Positions 10,690 through 22,759 of a stretch of 64,000 nucleotides of DNA are shown one piece after another. This DNA comes from Hemileia vastatrix (taxonomy: Eukaryota > Basidiomycota > Pucciniomycetes > Pucciniales > Zaghouaniaceae), in NCBI GenBank assembly GCA_030280995.1, contig JASXTE010000007.1, positions 16,492,501-16,556,500 on the forward strand. Direction: 5' to 3'. The position numbers and the translations under genes are program-made. The notes beneath the pieces were generated by a model. That model was not told the origin of the DNA, searched no databases, and worked only from the letters and a program-made list of their open reading frames with translations. Every line of letters starts with the position of its first letter. Within the stretch, counting starts at the first letter, position 1.

Positions 10690-13600
10690 CACACAAATAT
10701 CTTTCCTTCTAAGCATTGTCAGAGATAGGCCCAGTGACTTTGTGAGTATATCTGCATGCATTTGAGCAGTGGGAACCCATTCCAACATTGCTTTTCATAG
10801 GAAGAGCTGTTCATTCACAATATAAAAACACCTATCCACATGTCATGTCCTCTTGTTGCCAGGATTATCTTATGCATTTGCTATTGCTCCTTTGTTGTCA
10901 CAGAAGATCTTGATTGGGGGAATATCAGGAAATATGTCCTTAAGAAGATTTGAGATCCAAATAGCATCCTTCATACCACCACCAAGTGGCACATATTCAG
11001 CAGTGCATGATGAATCACTAACTGTTAATTGGTGTCTTGATGTCCACACAATTGGACAAGAGTTAAGGAGCAGTAAGTGTCCACTTTGAGCTCTGGAGAA
11101 TTCTTTGTTGTTCCAGGTGGAATCAGAAAAAGAAAGGAGTTCAAGTGGGGAATTTTGGTCAGGATTAATGTGGAGACATAGGTTGGCAGTGTGTTGGACA
11201 TATCTGAGCAGGTGGTTCAGGGCAATCCAGTGAGTGGCAGTGGGTTTGGAGGAGAATCGTGCTAAAAAATTGACAGGAAAGTTAGATCCAGCCTAGTAGC
11301 AACTGCCACATAACTGAGAGCACCTAGAATAGAGAGATATTTAGTCGTATCAACAGCTACCTCTTCATCCTTGGCTGTGGTAATTTCTAGATTGTTTGGT
11401 AGGGGGGATCTTGTCGTCAAACCAGAGGGGTTATGAGTCCACATAATCTTGTCAATGAGCTGAAAATTATGCAGATCAAAACCTTCTGGAACTTCTTTGA
11501 TAGAAACACCCACAATTCCATTCACATTATCATTCCACTTTACCTTCAAACTACCATCCAAACCATCTTCCAACTTCTTCAACACCTCCTCACTACTTCC
11601 AGTAACTATACCGTCATCAACATGTATCCAAATCACACCCACACATTCCTTTTTTCTGAGAACATAGAAACTATTATCATATTGACTTGCCTTATACCCT
11701 AGAGCATCCAATTTTCTAGCAATGTGGAGCCACAAACATCTTGCTGCTTGCTTAGTGCCATAGAGGGCCTTTTTTAAATGTAGGGCATTGCCAATGTCAT
11801 GTAGCTGGTAACCTTCAGGAGGGTAGACCCAAATTGATTCATCAATTGGGCTGTGAAGGTAAGCAGTGGTGACATCAAAAGATTTGACAGGCCATTTGTG
11901 ATAAACTGCAAGTGTAAGAGGAATATGTTGAGAAGCAAAGGTAGCAGTGGAGCAAAAGTGTCAGTGAAATCAATACCATACTGCTGTAAAAAACCTTTGG
12001 CCACATATCTTGCTTTGTAGGTTGGTGATTTGGATGAAGGGTTCTTGATAGGGTAAGTTTGGCACCAAGAGGAAGTTTTTCTTCATACCATACACCCATA
12101 TCTTTCATATTCAACAGTTCCCTCTTGCAAGCTTGGTCCCACTTGTGGCTGTCAGGTGAGAGCATAGCTTGCAAGTGGGTTTTGGGGATAATAGATGATT
12201 GGGACAAACCTTTCTTCACAGTCTCTTGTACATTGTTTTCTTGGGAATAAAGGGATTCTTCATCCTTGAAACTACCTAGTTTCATATTGTTGAGGATATG
12301 ACCCAGCAAGCCCTTGGGTGGTGGTGGTTGATAAGCAGCTATATGAGCAGGGAGTTGGTCACCAGGGAAAACAGCCATGGCAGACTCAAAAAAGGTGTTT
12401 GATTCTTCATGTCAAAAAAGCCAACCAGCATTATTTAAGGAATAAACTACACACTTATAAATTAAGGCATATTGATCTAGTTTTTGGCATGTTTCCTTGT
12501 GAATGTGAACAAAATCTGTTTCACCAAAGATCCAAAAGTTGGAGTAGTTTGGGGTTGCACTGTACATCAGCTGAATAGGGGTTTTGACACCTGTTTTAAC
12601 ATTAGGAACATAGTTGTGAACATGAGTTGCCCATTTGTACGCCAAACCCCAGAAGGATTCGGGTAGATCACTTGCAAGGAGTATGGTTCTTGCAATGTCA
12701 CCAGCTGTTCCATTTCACTCGTGATGGTGGGGGCAGGTGACTTTGTGAGTAGCACCAATATCAGCCAAGATCTGAGCCATTTTATTGCTGTGCATCTCAC
12801 CTCCATCAGTGCATAAAACTTGGAGCTTCCTTCCAGTTATATTTTCTAATTTTTCATAGAAAGAAACAAAACAAGAGGCTGCCTCAGATTTGGAATTGAG
12901 TAAAAACACCTCACCATAGGAAGTTGAGCTTTCCCTGAACATTGCTGCCCACCTAGTACCATGAATAGTGGGATCCATGAGACCAACAAGATCTCCAACA
13001 ATTAAACTCATTAATGATTCTGGATTTTATTCATGGGTGTCTGATGGTTTCCTAGTGCTCTTTTCAATTTAACAATCTTCACAATCAATCTACATTTCAG
13101 GCATAGATAGTGGTAAACCAGTGCCCATACCAGCATTGATGATTTTTCTGATGATGTCAACACTGATATGTCCTAGTCTTCTATTCCAGTCTATTAGGGA
13201 ACCTTTGGCCACAGGTGGACAGTTGATATCATGATTATTTTTAACAGTGCAAAGTAGTGAATTATGCAAGGAGTACCAATAAGAGTGAACATCATTTGAA
13301 TTGCAAGTACTAACACTAATTACATCCAAGACCCATCTTCTTCTGGTATTCTCTACTTGGCAATTCATAACCAAATTCTCTTTCAGATAAATCCCCAAAT
13401 TTTTATTTTCAGAACACAAAACAAAACAGAAACCACAGTTCACTAAATCACATAAAGAAATTAGACTAGTCCTAACATCTGGACAATAGAAGACATTGGT
13501 AATAGTGATTATTTTACCATCCCCTTTAATTTTTAAATCTACTATGCCAGTGATGAAGGAAGAAGGACTGTTAGTGGCCACTTTGACTGGAATTTGTTTT

Positions 13601-13958
13601 CTAAGAAGTTTGAAGTTGTTTAGAAGGCTCAATTGCCAGTGACATGATGAGTTTCTCCACTGTTCAAGATAGCATAGTCATCAGCAATCGCCTCAGGAGA
13701 CCATTCAGCACTTTTAAGATCAACATGTTTAACCATTTCATATAGCGCCTCAACATTTTTTTCAAAGATAGTGATTTCATTAGCTTCAATATGAACATCT
13801 CTAGCACAAATGGGGCCATGTTGAGGGCGTTTTAAGGGAATATATACCTTTTTGTTTCTGACATTAGTATCAGAAGCATAAGCATTTGCACATTCACGCA
13901 TAATGTACAGTTTGGGTGAGAAATTTACAGAATGTGGATTATTTGGACCATGATACAC
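10690..13958 (-). pseudogene. Copia copy 1 Pol: protease, integrase, RT, RNase H
   Basis: Order on the minus strand is as follows. Protease motif NSGETHHVTGN (near 13640), where Copia has DSGATHH, so the catalytic Asp is Asn. GAG-pre-integrase LIDWNRRLGHISVDIIRK (near 13150). Integrase core IVGDL and KLQVLCTDGGEMHS (13000-12790), with part of the E-containing region lost. RT YGIDFTDTFAP, ALGYKASQYDNSFYVL and the active site HVDDGIVTG (about 11620). RNase H CTAEYVPLGGGMKDAIW and CDNKGAIANAK (10980-10850). Several stops and frameshifts break the chain. Confidence 0.87.
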
Positions 13959-13959
13959 A

Positions 13960-15440
13960 ACATGAGCAGTGGAATGGCATTCATGACAATTTTGATGTGC
14001 ATCAGGAGGCCTATAAGAACTGGTTTGCCTCTGAGTTTGAGTGGTGGCATGAATAGAGGGTTCAACAGAAAGAGTTACAGTAGGTGATAATGAAATGCCT
14101 TCTCAATCAGCTCTATTTTGAGCTAAAATTTGCATGAGTTGGAAAAATTCTTCAAAGGTGACCAATTTTGAGTCAGGGCAGTTATCCAAGGCAACATAGA
14201 GATCAACATAAAGGTCTTTCAGAAATGATGGTAAAAGAGCATGGGAAATAAGAGCTTAAAAATTTAATGATTAAAAATAACACCTTGACATTCAATTGCT
14301 TCAAAATATTTGTTGAAGTCTTCCAGGTACTCACTGTGTAACATAAACAGAGTTTGTTTTAGATTAATGAAGTTGAAAATGGCTGTCATTGTAGAGGTGT
14401 GATTAGACCTAGTGAATTTATTGTAAAGATGAAGATATGTTTGGAATTCTTTCCAGTCTTTCAATATTTGTGTTGCAGGTTTTTAGAAATGAAGTGCACC
14501 CAAATTAGATGAGTGACTCTATCTTCAAACTTGTCAGGTCCTTTTTCATCATTGAGGGCATATGCGCGCATGCCAACAATATCTTTTATTAATTCCAACA
14601 CATTGCTGTTCCAGTCAGAGTAGTTTCTACCATTTACATCAATAATCGGGATGGACTTTGTAAATTAAATGAAATTTCTTGGTTTCCTCTTTCTCTCTAT
14701 CATGCTGATGGTGGTGGTCTGGGGTAGGGACATATGTGATGGAGTTTAGCATGACCAACCAATGGGGTTGACATGTCTAAACGGTGAAGCCAATCTCCCA
14801 GTCAGAAGCGCCATATTTTTTGGAGAAGTGGTGGTAACTAATGAAGAGGGAGGAGCAAGGTTTGAATTAGGAGGAAGAGGGGTAAGTAGAGGGGTAGAGG
14901 TAGGGGTATCAGTAGGTAGAGGGGTATGTAGAGGTAAGTGACAAATAGTAAGATTGCAAATTGCCTGCATAATGTCATTGAGTGTTGGGGTCACTTTCAA
15001 TAATCTATGCAGGTGTGAGAGGGGGGAGACATTGTAAGTGAGTGGATTGGTGATAGGGGAGGGATAAATAATAGGTGGAGTAAGGGAGCCAGGGGAGAGT
15101 GGGGATATGGGAGGGGTAGTGTGTTTGAGAGATGTGGCAGAGATGATTTCTTTTTTCAATGGTGGAGATGCGGAACCTGGTATGGGGGTAAGAGTAGGGG
15201 AAGGGGTAATGGATAATGGATGATTATAACTTGACGAGCGTTTTTTTCTGTGAGAATTATGATTGTGAGGAGGATTTAGTGGGTCTATGCCAAGGCTGCA
15301 TAGCTCTTGGTTGGAAATTGAATGCGATTTATTTTCACCAGCACAGGGAGATGGGTCTTTTTTGGACATATGCTGGGGGTCTTTTGGCTACTAGACTTCC
15401 TAGTGTTGCTAAGGCAAGTGGAGTTATCTATGGCTAATGT
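13960..15440 (-). pseudogene. Copia copy 1 Gag region, degraded
   Basis: A minus-strand frame at 15369-14746 (about 207 codons, serine/proline-rich, starting MSKKDPSPCAGENKS) lies just inside the 5' LTR. After it come short frames matching the Copia Gag of copy 2 (for example 14464-14264: WKEFQTYLHLYNKFTRSNHTS). A zinc-knuckle-like CHECHSTAH lies near 13960-13990. Gag would form the particle shell. Frames are broken several times, so it is not functional. Confidence 0.7.
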
Positions 15441-15469
15441 TTCAATGCCACCAGGTACAGCCCATAACC

Positions 15470-15586
15470 TGTAGCATGGTGTCAGCCTGTAGAACTCCGG
15501 AAAGAACCGGAAAACAGGGAATGCTACAACTACAGACTACATAAATTCACACACATAACTAAGTACATAGTCCTAGTGACTTAACA
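15470..15586 (-). repeat. Copia copy 1, 5' LTR
   Basis: This is the 117-bp partner of 10441-10557. On the minus strand it is followed directly by GGTTATGGGCTGTACC, the same sequence that follows the 5' end of Copia copy 2 at about 15964. That conserved stretch is the likely primer-binding region. Confidence 0.88.
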
Positions 15587-15787
15587 GAACAAAATGCCTT
15601 TGGTCAGTATGATTTCCATTAAATAAGTAAAACAATAGAATAGATCATATTCTCACCTAGAGTGAACCAAATGCCCTTGGTGAGAATATGATATATGTTT
15701 CAATAGGTTATTATAGAGACAAAATATATGATTAACCATAACATGATGCAATGTTCTGTAACTAACAATAAGCTTAACAGATGATTT
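15587..15787. other. Spacer between two head-to-head Copia elements, with a hairpin
   Basis: This 200-bp spacer has no gene. ATCATATTCTCACC (15644-15657) and GGTGAGAATATGAT (15678-15691) form a 14-bp stem. The stretch CTAGAGTGAACCAAATGCCC near 15657 resembles the reconstructed empty site of Copia copy 1: flanks ...ctagagtgaac at 10429-10439 and ...aaaatgcctttggt at 15591-15604. Confidence 0.6.
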
Positions 15788-15902
15788 TTTATGTAACTAG
15801 GGCTATGTACTTAGTTATGTCTGTGTCATATATATCCTGTAGTCATGTCGTCCCCTGTTCTCCAGTTCTTCCCGGAGTTCTACAGGCTGACACCACATTA
15901 CA
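15788..15902 (+). repeat. Copia copy 2, 5' LTR
   Basis: It shares CTAGGGCTATGTACTTAGTT and AGGCTGACACCACATTACA with the LTR at 39854-39969. The first bases are altered (TTTATG instead of TGTTATG). Just downstream a partial duplicate of the LTR end (TTCAGAGTTCTACACACTGA at about 15936) precedes GGTTATGGGCTGTACC, the probable primer-binding region. Confidence 0.8.
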
Positions 15903-16686
15903 GGTAAAGTAATGAAAACATCTTGGGTTCTTTTCAGAGTTCTACACACTGACACTGAATTACAGGTTATGGGCTGTACCTGCGGGCATTGAAACATTAT
16001 CCATAAATGACTCCACTGTGTTAGCAACACTAGGAACGCTAGTAACAGAAAGACCCCCAGCACATGTCTCTAAAAGACTCACCTGAATCCTGTGCTGGTA
16101 AAAAATCCACCTGAATCACTCACTCAATCTCCAACTGTAAACTGCAAAGTCTTGGTATAGACCCCCTATACAAATCACTTTGTGTCCCTACCACCTCTTG
16201 AGAAATGTGCACCCAATCTAATACGCCTAACACCCCTGCCCCTACACTTACTCCCATTCCGGCTACACCACATCCTTTGCGTAACCCTCACCCCTCTATT
16301 CTATCATCCATTACTTCTTATCCATTAAATTAAGATAAATCCCCCTCTCCCAATAATGTTAAGGCAGAAACTTATATTTGCAATATTAAAATCCCCCCAT
16401 TTCTTCTTCAGAATAAGTAACAGAGCTTTTGGAAACATAAGAAAAGGCTCCTAATCCTATTGATGATATAAATTGTGCAATAGGCATGTTATAACTTCAC
16501 TCCACCTGTAAAATTAACATGCCTGAATCTTCTTCCAATGCACAAGGGTGTTCTATTTTCCCTTTTCCCCACTCCACTCCTCCTCATACAGGACAATCAC
16601 AACCATCAATAAGTATGATTGAGTGTCAGAAAACCCTTAAGAACATCATTGAGCTCACAACTTCTATCCCCAACCTTGCTCCCTCT

Positions 16687-18128
16687 CACAATGCAATATA
16701 GGAGGTAGAATTGCTAGCAAGTCCCCAACCTGAACTCAGACTGTCAGTGTATCTAGTATTTAAGTATGATATAATAGTATTTATTTATGGTCCTACTACT
16801 TATTGATAAATGATTTAGTGATTAAACCTCAGGGTAAGACTAATAAAATAGTTATACTCAAATAAAACTCAAAATACTTGGATTTAAATGCATGCTAGTG
16901 GTGGAAAATAGATGAATATAATATATTTATAGCTTATATAAAGATAATATCAATTTATAATGGCTTTATAATATATCTTTAAATAATAATAATTGTTTTA
17001 TAATGTTTATTTGAATTTTAGTAAGTGAATGATGTCTAATAACCATCAAAATCTTCCCTTACTTATACCAAAATCCACTGGAGTGCACAGACCTTCAATC
17101 CAGATGATGTCACTGCTATCCCCAGAAATTACAGCACTGTGAGGGCCCATCACCTCCCCATGGTGTCCACTTCAAGCAGATTCAACACCCAGACCTCCAG
17201 TAAGGACCCTCCATCACAATTAATGATAACACAGACCTATACCATAAATATAAAATCCAGATAAAAGCGGATACCATAAAGAAACAGGTAAAATAACTCA
17301 TCCTAAGAGAATATAATGAAACCCAAAGCATATAAAGAAAACAAATGAAATTTCCAAGCCCCCAATAACATCCCAAAGCATCCATATTAACCCAGCAATG
17401 ACCTCCCAACCCATAAATTTGTGAATATCCATCCAAGGAAGCAGATTAAGTTGTCCAGACTGAGTGTATGCGCCTGAAATAAATGTTTATGCTTCTGTAG
17501 ACGTTGTGAGTCCACTGGATACGTCCATATGACCTAAAATAAGCAGAAAAACAAAGGTTATAGGCTATTAAGAGGCTAAAACCCACTTATAGACCTAAAT
17601 ATACATAATATACTGCATATTTCACTGAATATGAGATTTATGTATACATATAAGCTTATGTATGTCAATAATTACTTCATATCACTTAAGACAAGTATAT
17701 TATGACTCCATTAACACCTTAATAAGTATTATTAGGCTATGGATAATCTATTTAAACTACTATAATTTATATAATAGAGTAATAATTATATATATATGTA
17801 ATATAATCATATATATTATTGTTTTAACCTTATTTTTAAGATATAAGCTTAATGCACTTATGTTTATCTTATTTTAAGTATAAGAAATACTCAGCCCTAG
17901 GGATATCTAGGCTTACACAGAAAGAACTCAGATGGAACTCAGACTGAAATCATACTGAACTCAGACTGAACTCTACTTGAAAACCCACCTAAAACTGTTC
18001 TGCTGAGTGGTTTTCATCCCTGATTGCATGGTTACTTTGTCAATAGCTCAATGTGTGCTCAATCTGTGGTGAATTTGAGTCCAAGGTTGTGGACTTGCTA
18101 ACAAGTCCACCCCCCATATTGCGCGTTG
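16687..18128. mobile_element. CACTA-type MITE, copy 1 (about 261 bp net) holding a solo LTR
   Basis: The left end is CACAATGCAATATAGG and the right end is CCCCCATATTGCGCGTTG. TCT flanks both sides (16684-16686, 18129-18131), the 3-bp duplication expected of CACTA elements. Both ends carry the subterminal near-palindrome GGACTTGCTAGCAAGTCC, degenerate in places. The MITE at 20845-21104 is homologous. The LTR at 16742-17917 inserted into it, so LTR A is younger than the MITE. Confidence 0.83.
16742..17917 (+). repeat. Solo LTR, family A (1,176 bp)
   Basis: It runs from TGTCAGTGTATCTAG to GATATCTAGGCTTACA, with TG/CA termini and short inverted ends. Flanks are cagac (16737-16741) and cagaa (17918-17922), an approximate 5-bp duplication. 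It lacks any internal coding region, as expected after LTR-LTR recombination. The family also occurs, rearranged, at 1-1194. Small open frames inside have no recognisable domains. Confidence 0.8.
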
Positions 18129-18863
18129 TCTGGTCAGAACTATTCTGTCTGGCATACTAATGTAATGGCATTAATAAACAACTTTGTTGGCACACATGCC
18201 TTTGCTATGAATGATGAAACTGGTCCCAATGAATTTGAAGACCAGGTCACTCACCTGATTCTCCTGCACTCACTTCCCTATCTTTACACCATGAGATTTT
18301 AACTGAATGGAAAGCATGTCAAACATATCTCCACATCAGTAACAAATTCACCAGAACCAACAACACATCAGTAATGAAAGCTATTTGTGACTGTATTAAT
18401 ATGAAAAAAACTTATTTTAAATCACACAGAAAGTATTTAGAAGCTTTCAAAAAACACTTTGATGCAATTGAACAAAAAAGGTATTGTTTTTGACCATAAA
18501 GTTTTCAAAGCCCTAATGTCACATGCTCTATTACCATCATCACTGAAAGACTTGTATGTTGATCTGTGTGTTGCACTGGACAACTGACCTGACTCAATAT
18601 CAGTCACCTTTGAGGACTTCTGTCAAATAATTTCCTCTTTAACTCAAAACAGGGCTGACAGAGGGTATGTCTCCACAACTCCTACAGCTTCATTGTTGAA
18701 AGAACCCATTTTTAATGCAGTGGCTCATCCTCAATGTCAAACTGACTCCTAAAGACCCCCTGGAGCTCAAAGACAATGCCATGAATGCAAATCAATTTCT
18801 CACATTTTTTCTCACTGTCCTTAAAACCTAAATTCATCCACCTTCTTATCCAGACTCTACATT

Positions 18864-20844
18864 ATGAGGGAGCATGCTACAACCTATGCATCTGATCTGA
18901 ATGCAAGAAATAAACCAGTTTACATCCCCTACAAGAGACCACAACATAGAAAAATTAGAGCCAGGGATGTGCAAATTGAAGCTGATGAAGTAACCATCTT
19001 AGAGGAAAATGTGAAAGCATTATATGAACAGGTTGCCCAGATTGATCTGAACAGTGCAGAATGGTCACCTGAAACACTGGCAGGGAATGTGGAAATATTG
19101 GATTCCGGAGCAACCCATCATGTTACTGGCAATGTGAGCCTTCTCAGCCATTTCAGACCTCTTAAAAATAAATTCCAATCAAAAGTAGCAACTAACTTTC
19201 TTCCTCATTTATTAATGGTATAGGAGACTTGAAAATAAAAGGATATAGAAAAGTTGTTACTATTACCAATGTTTTTTACTGTCCTGATGTTAGAACTACT
19301 CTTATTTCTCTTTTTGACTTGGTGGAAAGTGGTTTTTGTTTTGGTTTATGTTCTGAAGACAAGAACTTAGGGATTTATTTTAAAGATGATCTGATTATGA
19401 CAGGAAAGTTGGAAAGAACAAGGAGGTGCTGGATCTTAGATTTAATTAGGTTTAGTGACTTCAATCAAATTAATTTTTCCTCTTACCACTATTCCTTGAA
19501 TCCTTCCCTCCTACATACTGTTAAAAAGAATGAAAACATAAACCTACCCCCTTCTGCAAAAGGCTCCCTCATGGACTGGCATAGAAGGCTTGGCCATACC
19601 AGTGAAAACACAATTAGAACTATCATCAGAACTAGAATTGGTACTGGTTTGCCACTCTATGTCACCAGGTAAGATTGACTGTGAAGATTTCCTGATAGAA
19701 AAAAGTGCCAGGAAACTGTCAGCTACATGTGAATCAAGACCTGAATCTATGATGAGCCTTATTGTTGGTGACCTGGCTGGTCCTATGGATCCTACTCTAC
19801 ATGGTGCAAGATGGGCTACAATTTTCAAGGAAATTTCAACCTCTTATGGTGAGGCATTTCTGCTTAATTCCAAATCTTAGGCAACAACTGCTTTTGTTAC
19901 CTTTTATGAAAATCTGGAAAATGTTACATGTAAGAAATTACAGGCATTAAAAAACAATTGGGCGAATTGCACAGTAAACAGATGGCTCAGATCCTGGCTG
20001 ACATTGGCACTACTCATGAAAGTAATTGTCCTCACCACCTTGAACAAAATGGATCAGCTGAAAGCTTCAACAGAACATTTGGTGACATTTCCAGAACAAT
20101 CTTACTAGAAAGTGAACTACCTGAATGCTTCTGGGGCCTGGCTTACAAATGGGCAGCTCATGTTCACAACTGGCTCCCCAATTTCAAGACTGGTGACAAA
20201 ACTCCCCTGAAGCTCATGTACAAATGTGACCCAACTTACTCCAACCTCAGAATATTTGGTGAAACAGCTTTTTTCCATATCCATATAGAATTCAGACACA
20301 AACTGGATCAACGTGCTTTGGTTTGTAAGTGTGTAGGTTATTCTTTAAATAATGAATGTTGTATTTTTTGGCACCCAGAGTCAAATTCTATTTTTGAATC
20401 TGCTATGGCTGTTTTCCCTGGTGACCAACTTCCTGCTTACAAAGCTGCTTATCAATCACCACCATCCAAGGGCTCCTTTGATCATATCCTCAACAATATG
20501 AAGCTAGGTGATTTCAAGAATGAAGAAACTCTTCTTTCTCAAGAAAAATCCATGCATAAAACTGTGAGAAAAGGTTTGTCCCAATCGTCCATAATCCCCA
20601 CAACCTATTTACAAGCTATTCTCTCACATGACAGCCGTAAATGGGACCAAGCATGCAAAAGGGAACTATTGAACATGAAAGATAGGATTTGTGGTATGAA
20701 GAAAAACTTCCACCTGGCCCCAGGCTCACCAATGCAAAATGGCTCTTCACCATCAAAATTACTTCATCTAAATCCCCAACCTAAAAAGGACAATATGTAG
20801 CAAAGGGTTTTTCACAACAGTATGGTATTGATTTCACTGACACT
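18864..20844 (+). pseudogene. Copia copy 2 Pol part 1: protease, integrase
   Basis: The frame at 18864-19223 carries the protease motif ILDSGATHHVTGN, catalytic Asp intact. The frame at 19229-19672 carries the pre-integrase block LMDWHRRLGHTSENTIR. At 19590-20800 integrase follows: IVGDLAGPMDP (first catalytic Asp), HLEQNGSAESFNRTFGD (catalytic Glu), and ECFWGLAYKWAAHVHNWLPN. The region of the second Asp (near 19950) is corrupted. RT begins near 20800 (VAKGFSQQYGIDFTDT) and is cut at 20844 by a MITE. Several frameshifts. Confidence 0.85.
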
Positions 20845-21104
20845 CACTATGCAATATAGGGGGTGGACTTTCTAGCAAGTCCCCAATCTGAACTCAGATG
20901 AAACTCAGATGGAACTCAGACTGAACTCATATTAAACCCATACTGAACTCTTCTTGAAAACCCACCTAAAACTGTTCTTCTGAGTGGTGTTCATCCCTGA
21001 TTGTATGGTTCCTTTGTCAATAGCTCAATGTGTGTTCAATCTGTGGTGAGTTTGGGTCCAATGTTGCGGAATTGCTAGCAAGTCCACCCCCATATTGTAT
21101 TGTG
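20845..21104. mobile_element. CACTA-type MITE, copy 2 (260 bp)
   Basis: The ends CACTATGCAATATAGGGGG and CCCCCATATTGTATTGTG are flanked by ACT on both sides (20842-20844, 21105-21107). It interrupts Copia RT between FTDT and the following codons; the uninterrupted order is visible in copy 1. The interior consists of short repeats of the type AACTCAGA(C/T)TG. It is homologous to 16687-18128. Confidence 0.88.
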
Positions 21105-21107
21105 ACT

Positions 21108-21869
21108 TTTGCTTCACAAAGCATTCTTCTCACTTTAGCTGCTTATCACAAATGGCCTGTAAAATATTTTGATGATACAGCTGCTTACCTTCATAGTTCA
21201 ATTGATGATGCAATATGGGTATTCCCTCCTGAAGTTTACCAGCTACATGAAATTAGTAATGCTCTATGTTTAAAGGAGCCCCTCTATGGTACAAAGCAAG
21301 CAGCAAGATTCTGGTGGCTTTATATAGCCATAAAATTGGATTCTCTGGGATACAAGGCAAGTCAGTATGATAAAGGTTTCTATGTTCTTAGAAAGAAGGG
21401 ATGTTTGGGGGTGATATGGATTCATGTTGATGACAGTATAGTTACTGGAAGTAGTGAAAAGGTATTGAAGGAATTGGAGAATGGTTTAGATGTTAGTTTG
21501 AAGGTAATGTGGAATGATAATGTGGAAGGAATTGTAGGTGTTTCTATCAAAGAAGTTCCAGAAGGTTTTGATCTGCACAACTTTCAGCTCATTGAAAAGA
21601 TTCTGTGGACTCATAACCCCTCTGGATTGACAAAAAGATCATCCCTACCAACCAATTTAGAAATTACCACAGCCAAGGATGAAGAGGTAGCTATTGACAC
21701 AACTAAATATCTCTCTATTCCAGGTGCTCTCAGCTAAATGGCAGTAGCCACCAGACCAGATCTGTCCTTCCCTGTCAACTTTTTAGCATGCTTCTCATCC
21801 AAACCTACTGCCACTCACTGGATTGAACTCAACCACCTGCTCAGATATGTTCAACACACTGCCACCCTC
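21108..21869 (+). pseudogene. Copia copy 2 Pol part 2: reverse transcriptase
   Basis: Directly after the MITE, RT resumes with ILLTLAAYHKWPVKYFDDTA, then KEPLYGTKQAARFWWLYIA and the active site IWIHVDDSIVTGSSE. The connection block ends at a TAA in GALS (about 21737), where related copies read GALSYVAVATRPDL. The text continues with degraded homology to 21869, where the first Gypsy inserts after CCCTC. The reading resumes at 30414. Confidence 0.88.
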
Positions 21870-22635
21870 TGTCAAAGGGTTCTTTTGGTCTAGAAGATTT
21901 TTAATGCAGGTCCAACAGCGGTGATGGATGGATTTTGGGGTTTCAAAGTTAAAGTACGTATATTTTATCTTTTATTTTCTTAACTCAATTAAAAAGAGGT
22001 AAAAATTTTACAATTATTATAATTAATGATATAGTATTTCTGTAAGTAACTACTAAAAACAATAAGTAGTAATAAATATTTGATTGTAATAAATTGTTTT
22101 AATAAAATAATAAGTAAGTAAAGGATGATAAAAAACAACCAGAAAGGGAGGCCTTATATAGGCAAAGGAGAGACAAAGCACAGAGTTGAAATCCTAAATA
22201 GAGTAGTATGAGGGAAGAAAAGAATATTCCATAAAAACAGTTTCAAATAATAAGGTTTTTCCAAAAAGAAAGGTGTCAGAAAAGTGTATTTACTTTATAT
22301 GACAAAAGTAAATTAGTTTATTTAAAAATTACTGTAAATGTCAATTCTAAATTAGTAATTTGAATTTTATATATATATTTATTTTTATTTTAATGTTGAA
22401 TTTTATTTCTCTTAACCTGTAATTGAGCACTTTGTTAGAAAATAAAAATATAAGGGACATTTTAATATTAATATTAATTATTTACTAACTTTACCTTTTT
22501 GTAATCAGTTAATTTATTATAAGTAAATTTTATGTAAATATATTATAATTAATAAAAATAAAAATAATAAGGCATGGCTTTATCCCAGTAAAATATTAAT
22601 TATTTTACTGGGTAAGTCTAGCAGCCTGGCTAACA
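21870..22635 (-). repeat. Gypsy copy 1, 3' LTR
   Basis: It begins TGTCAAAGGGTTCTTTTGG and ends TAGCAGCCTGGCTAACA in plus-strand text, and pairs with 29661-30408. A TATA-like TATATAAGG on the minus strand lies near 22154-22162. Confidence 0.88.
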
Positions 22636-22759
22636 CTCCCTCACTCTAAAAAAACTATAAAAAAATGCTATGATTTTTTTCCTTTTATATTTCTTTAGAA
22701 GAGTAGGAAGACTAGATATCTCTTTCCCAGGTATCCAAGAATCATATTCAGAAGATTAA

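Larger units (their letters stand above)
10441..15586 (-). mobile_element. Copia LTR retrotransposon, copy 1 (5,146 bp)
   Basis: Two 117-bp LTRs (10441-10557 and 15470-15586) enclose a Copia internal region read on the minus strand in the order Gag, protease, integrase, reverse transcriptase, RNase H. The LTRs read TGTTAAGTCACC to GTGCTACA on the minus strand. A G-rich polypurine tract (rc of tcccccccca at 10558) precedes the 3' LTR. The flanking bases are gaacc (10436-10440) and gaaca (15587-15591), a 5-bp duplication with one mismatch. Many stops and frameshifts make it non-autonomous. It is head-to-head with copy 2. Confidence 0.9.
15960..18863 (+). pseudogene. Copia copy 2 Gag region, interrupted by a MITE
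   Basis: Gag-homologous sequence lies at 15960-16683 and resumes at 18132. Recognisable pieces are KHVKHISTSVTNSPEPTTHQ-like sequence near 18310 and a degraded zinc knuckle near 18780-18815 (CHECKSISHIFSHC). Frames are heavily broken, with no continuous start-to-stop reading. The MITE at 16687-18128, itself carrying a solo LTR, interrupts it. Confidence 0.65.
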
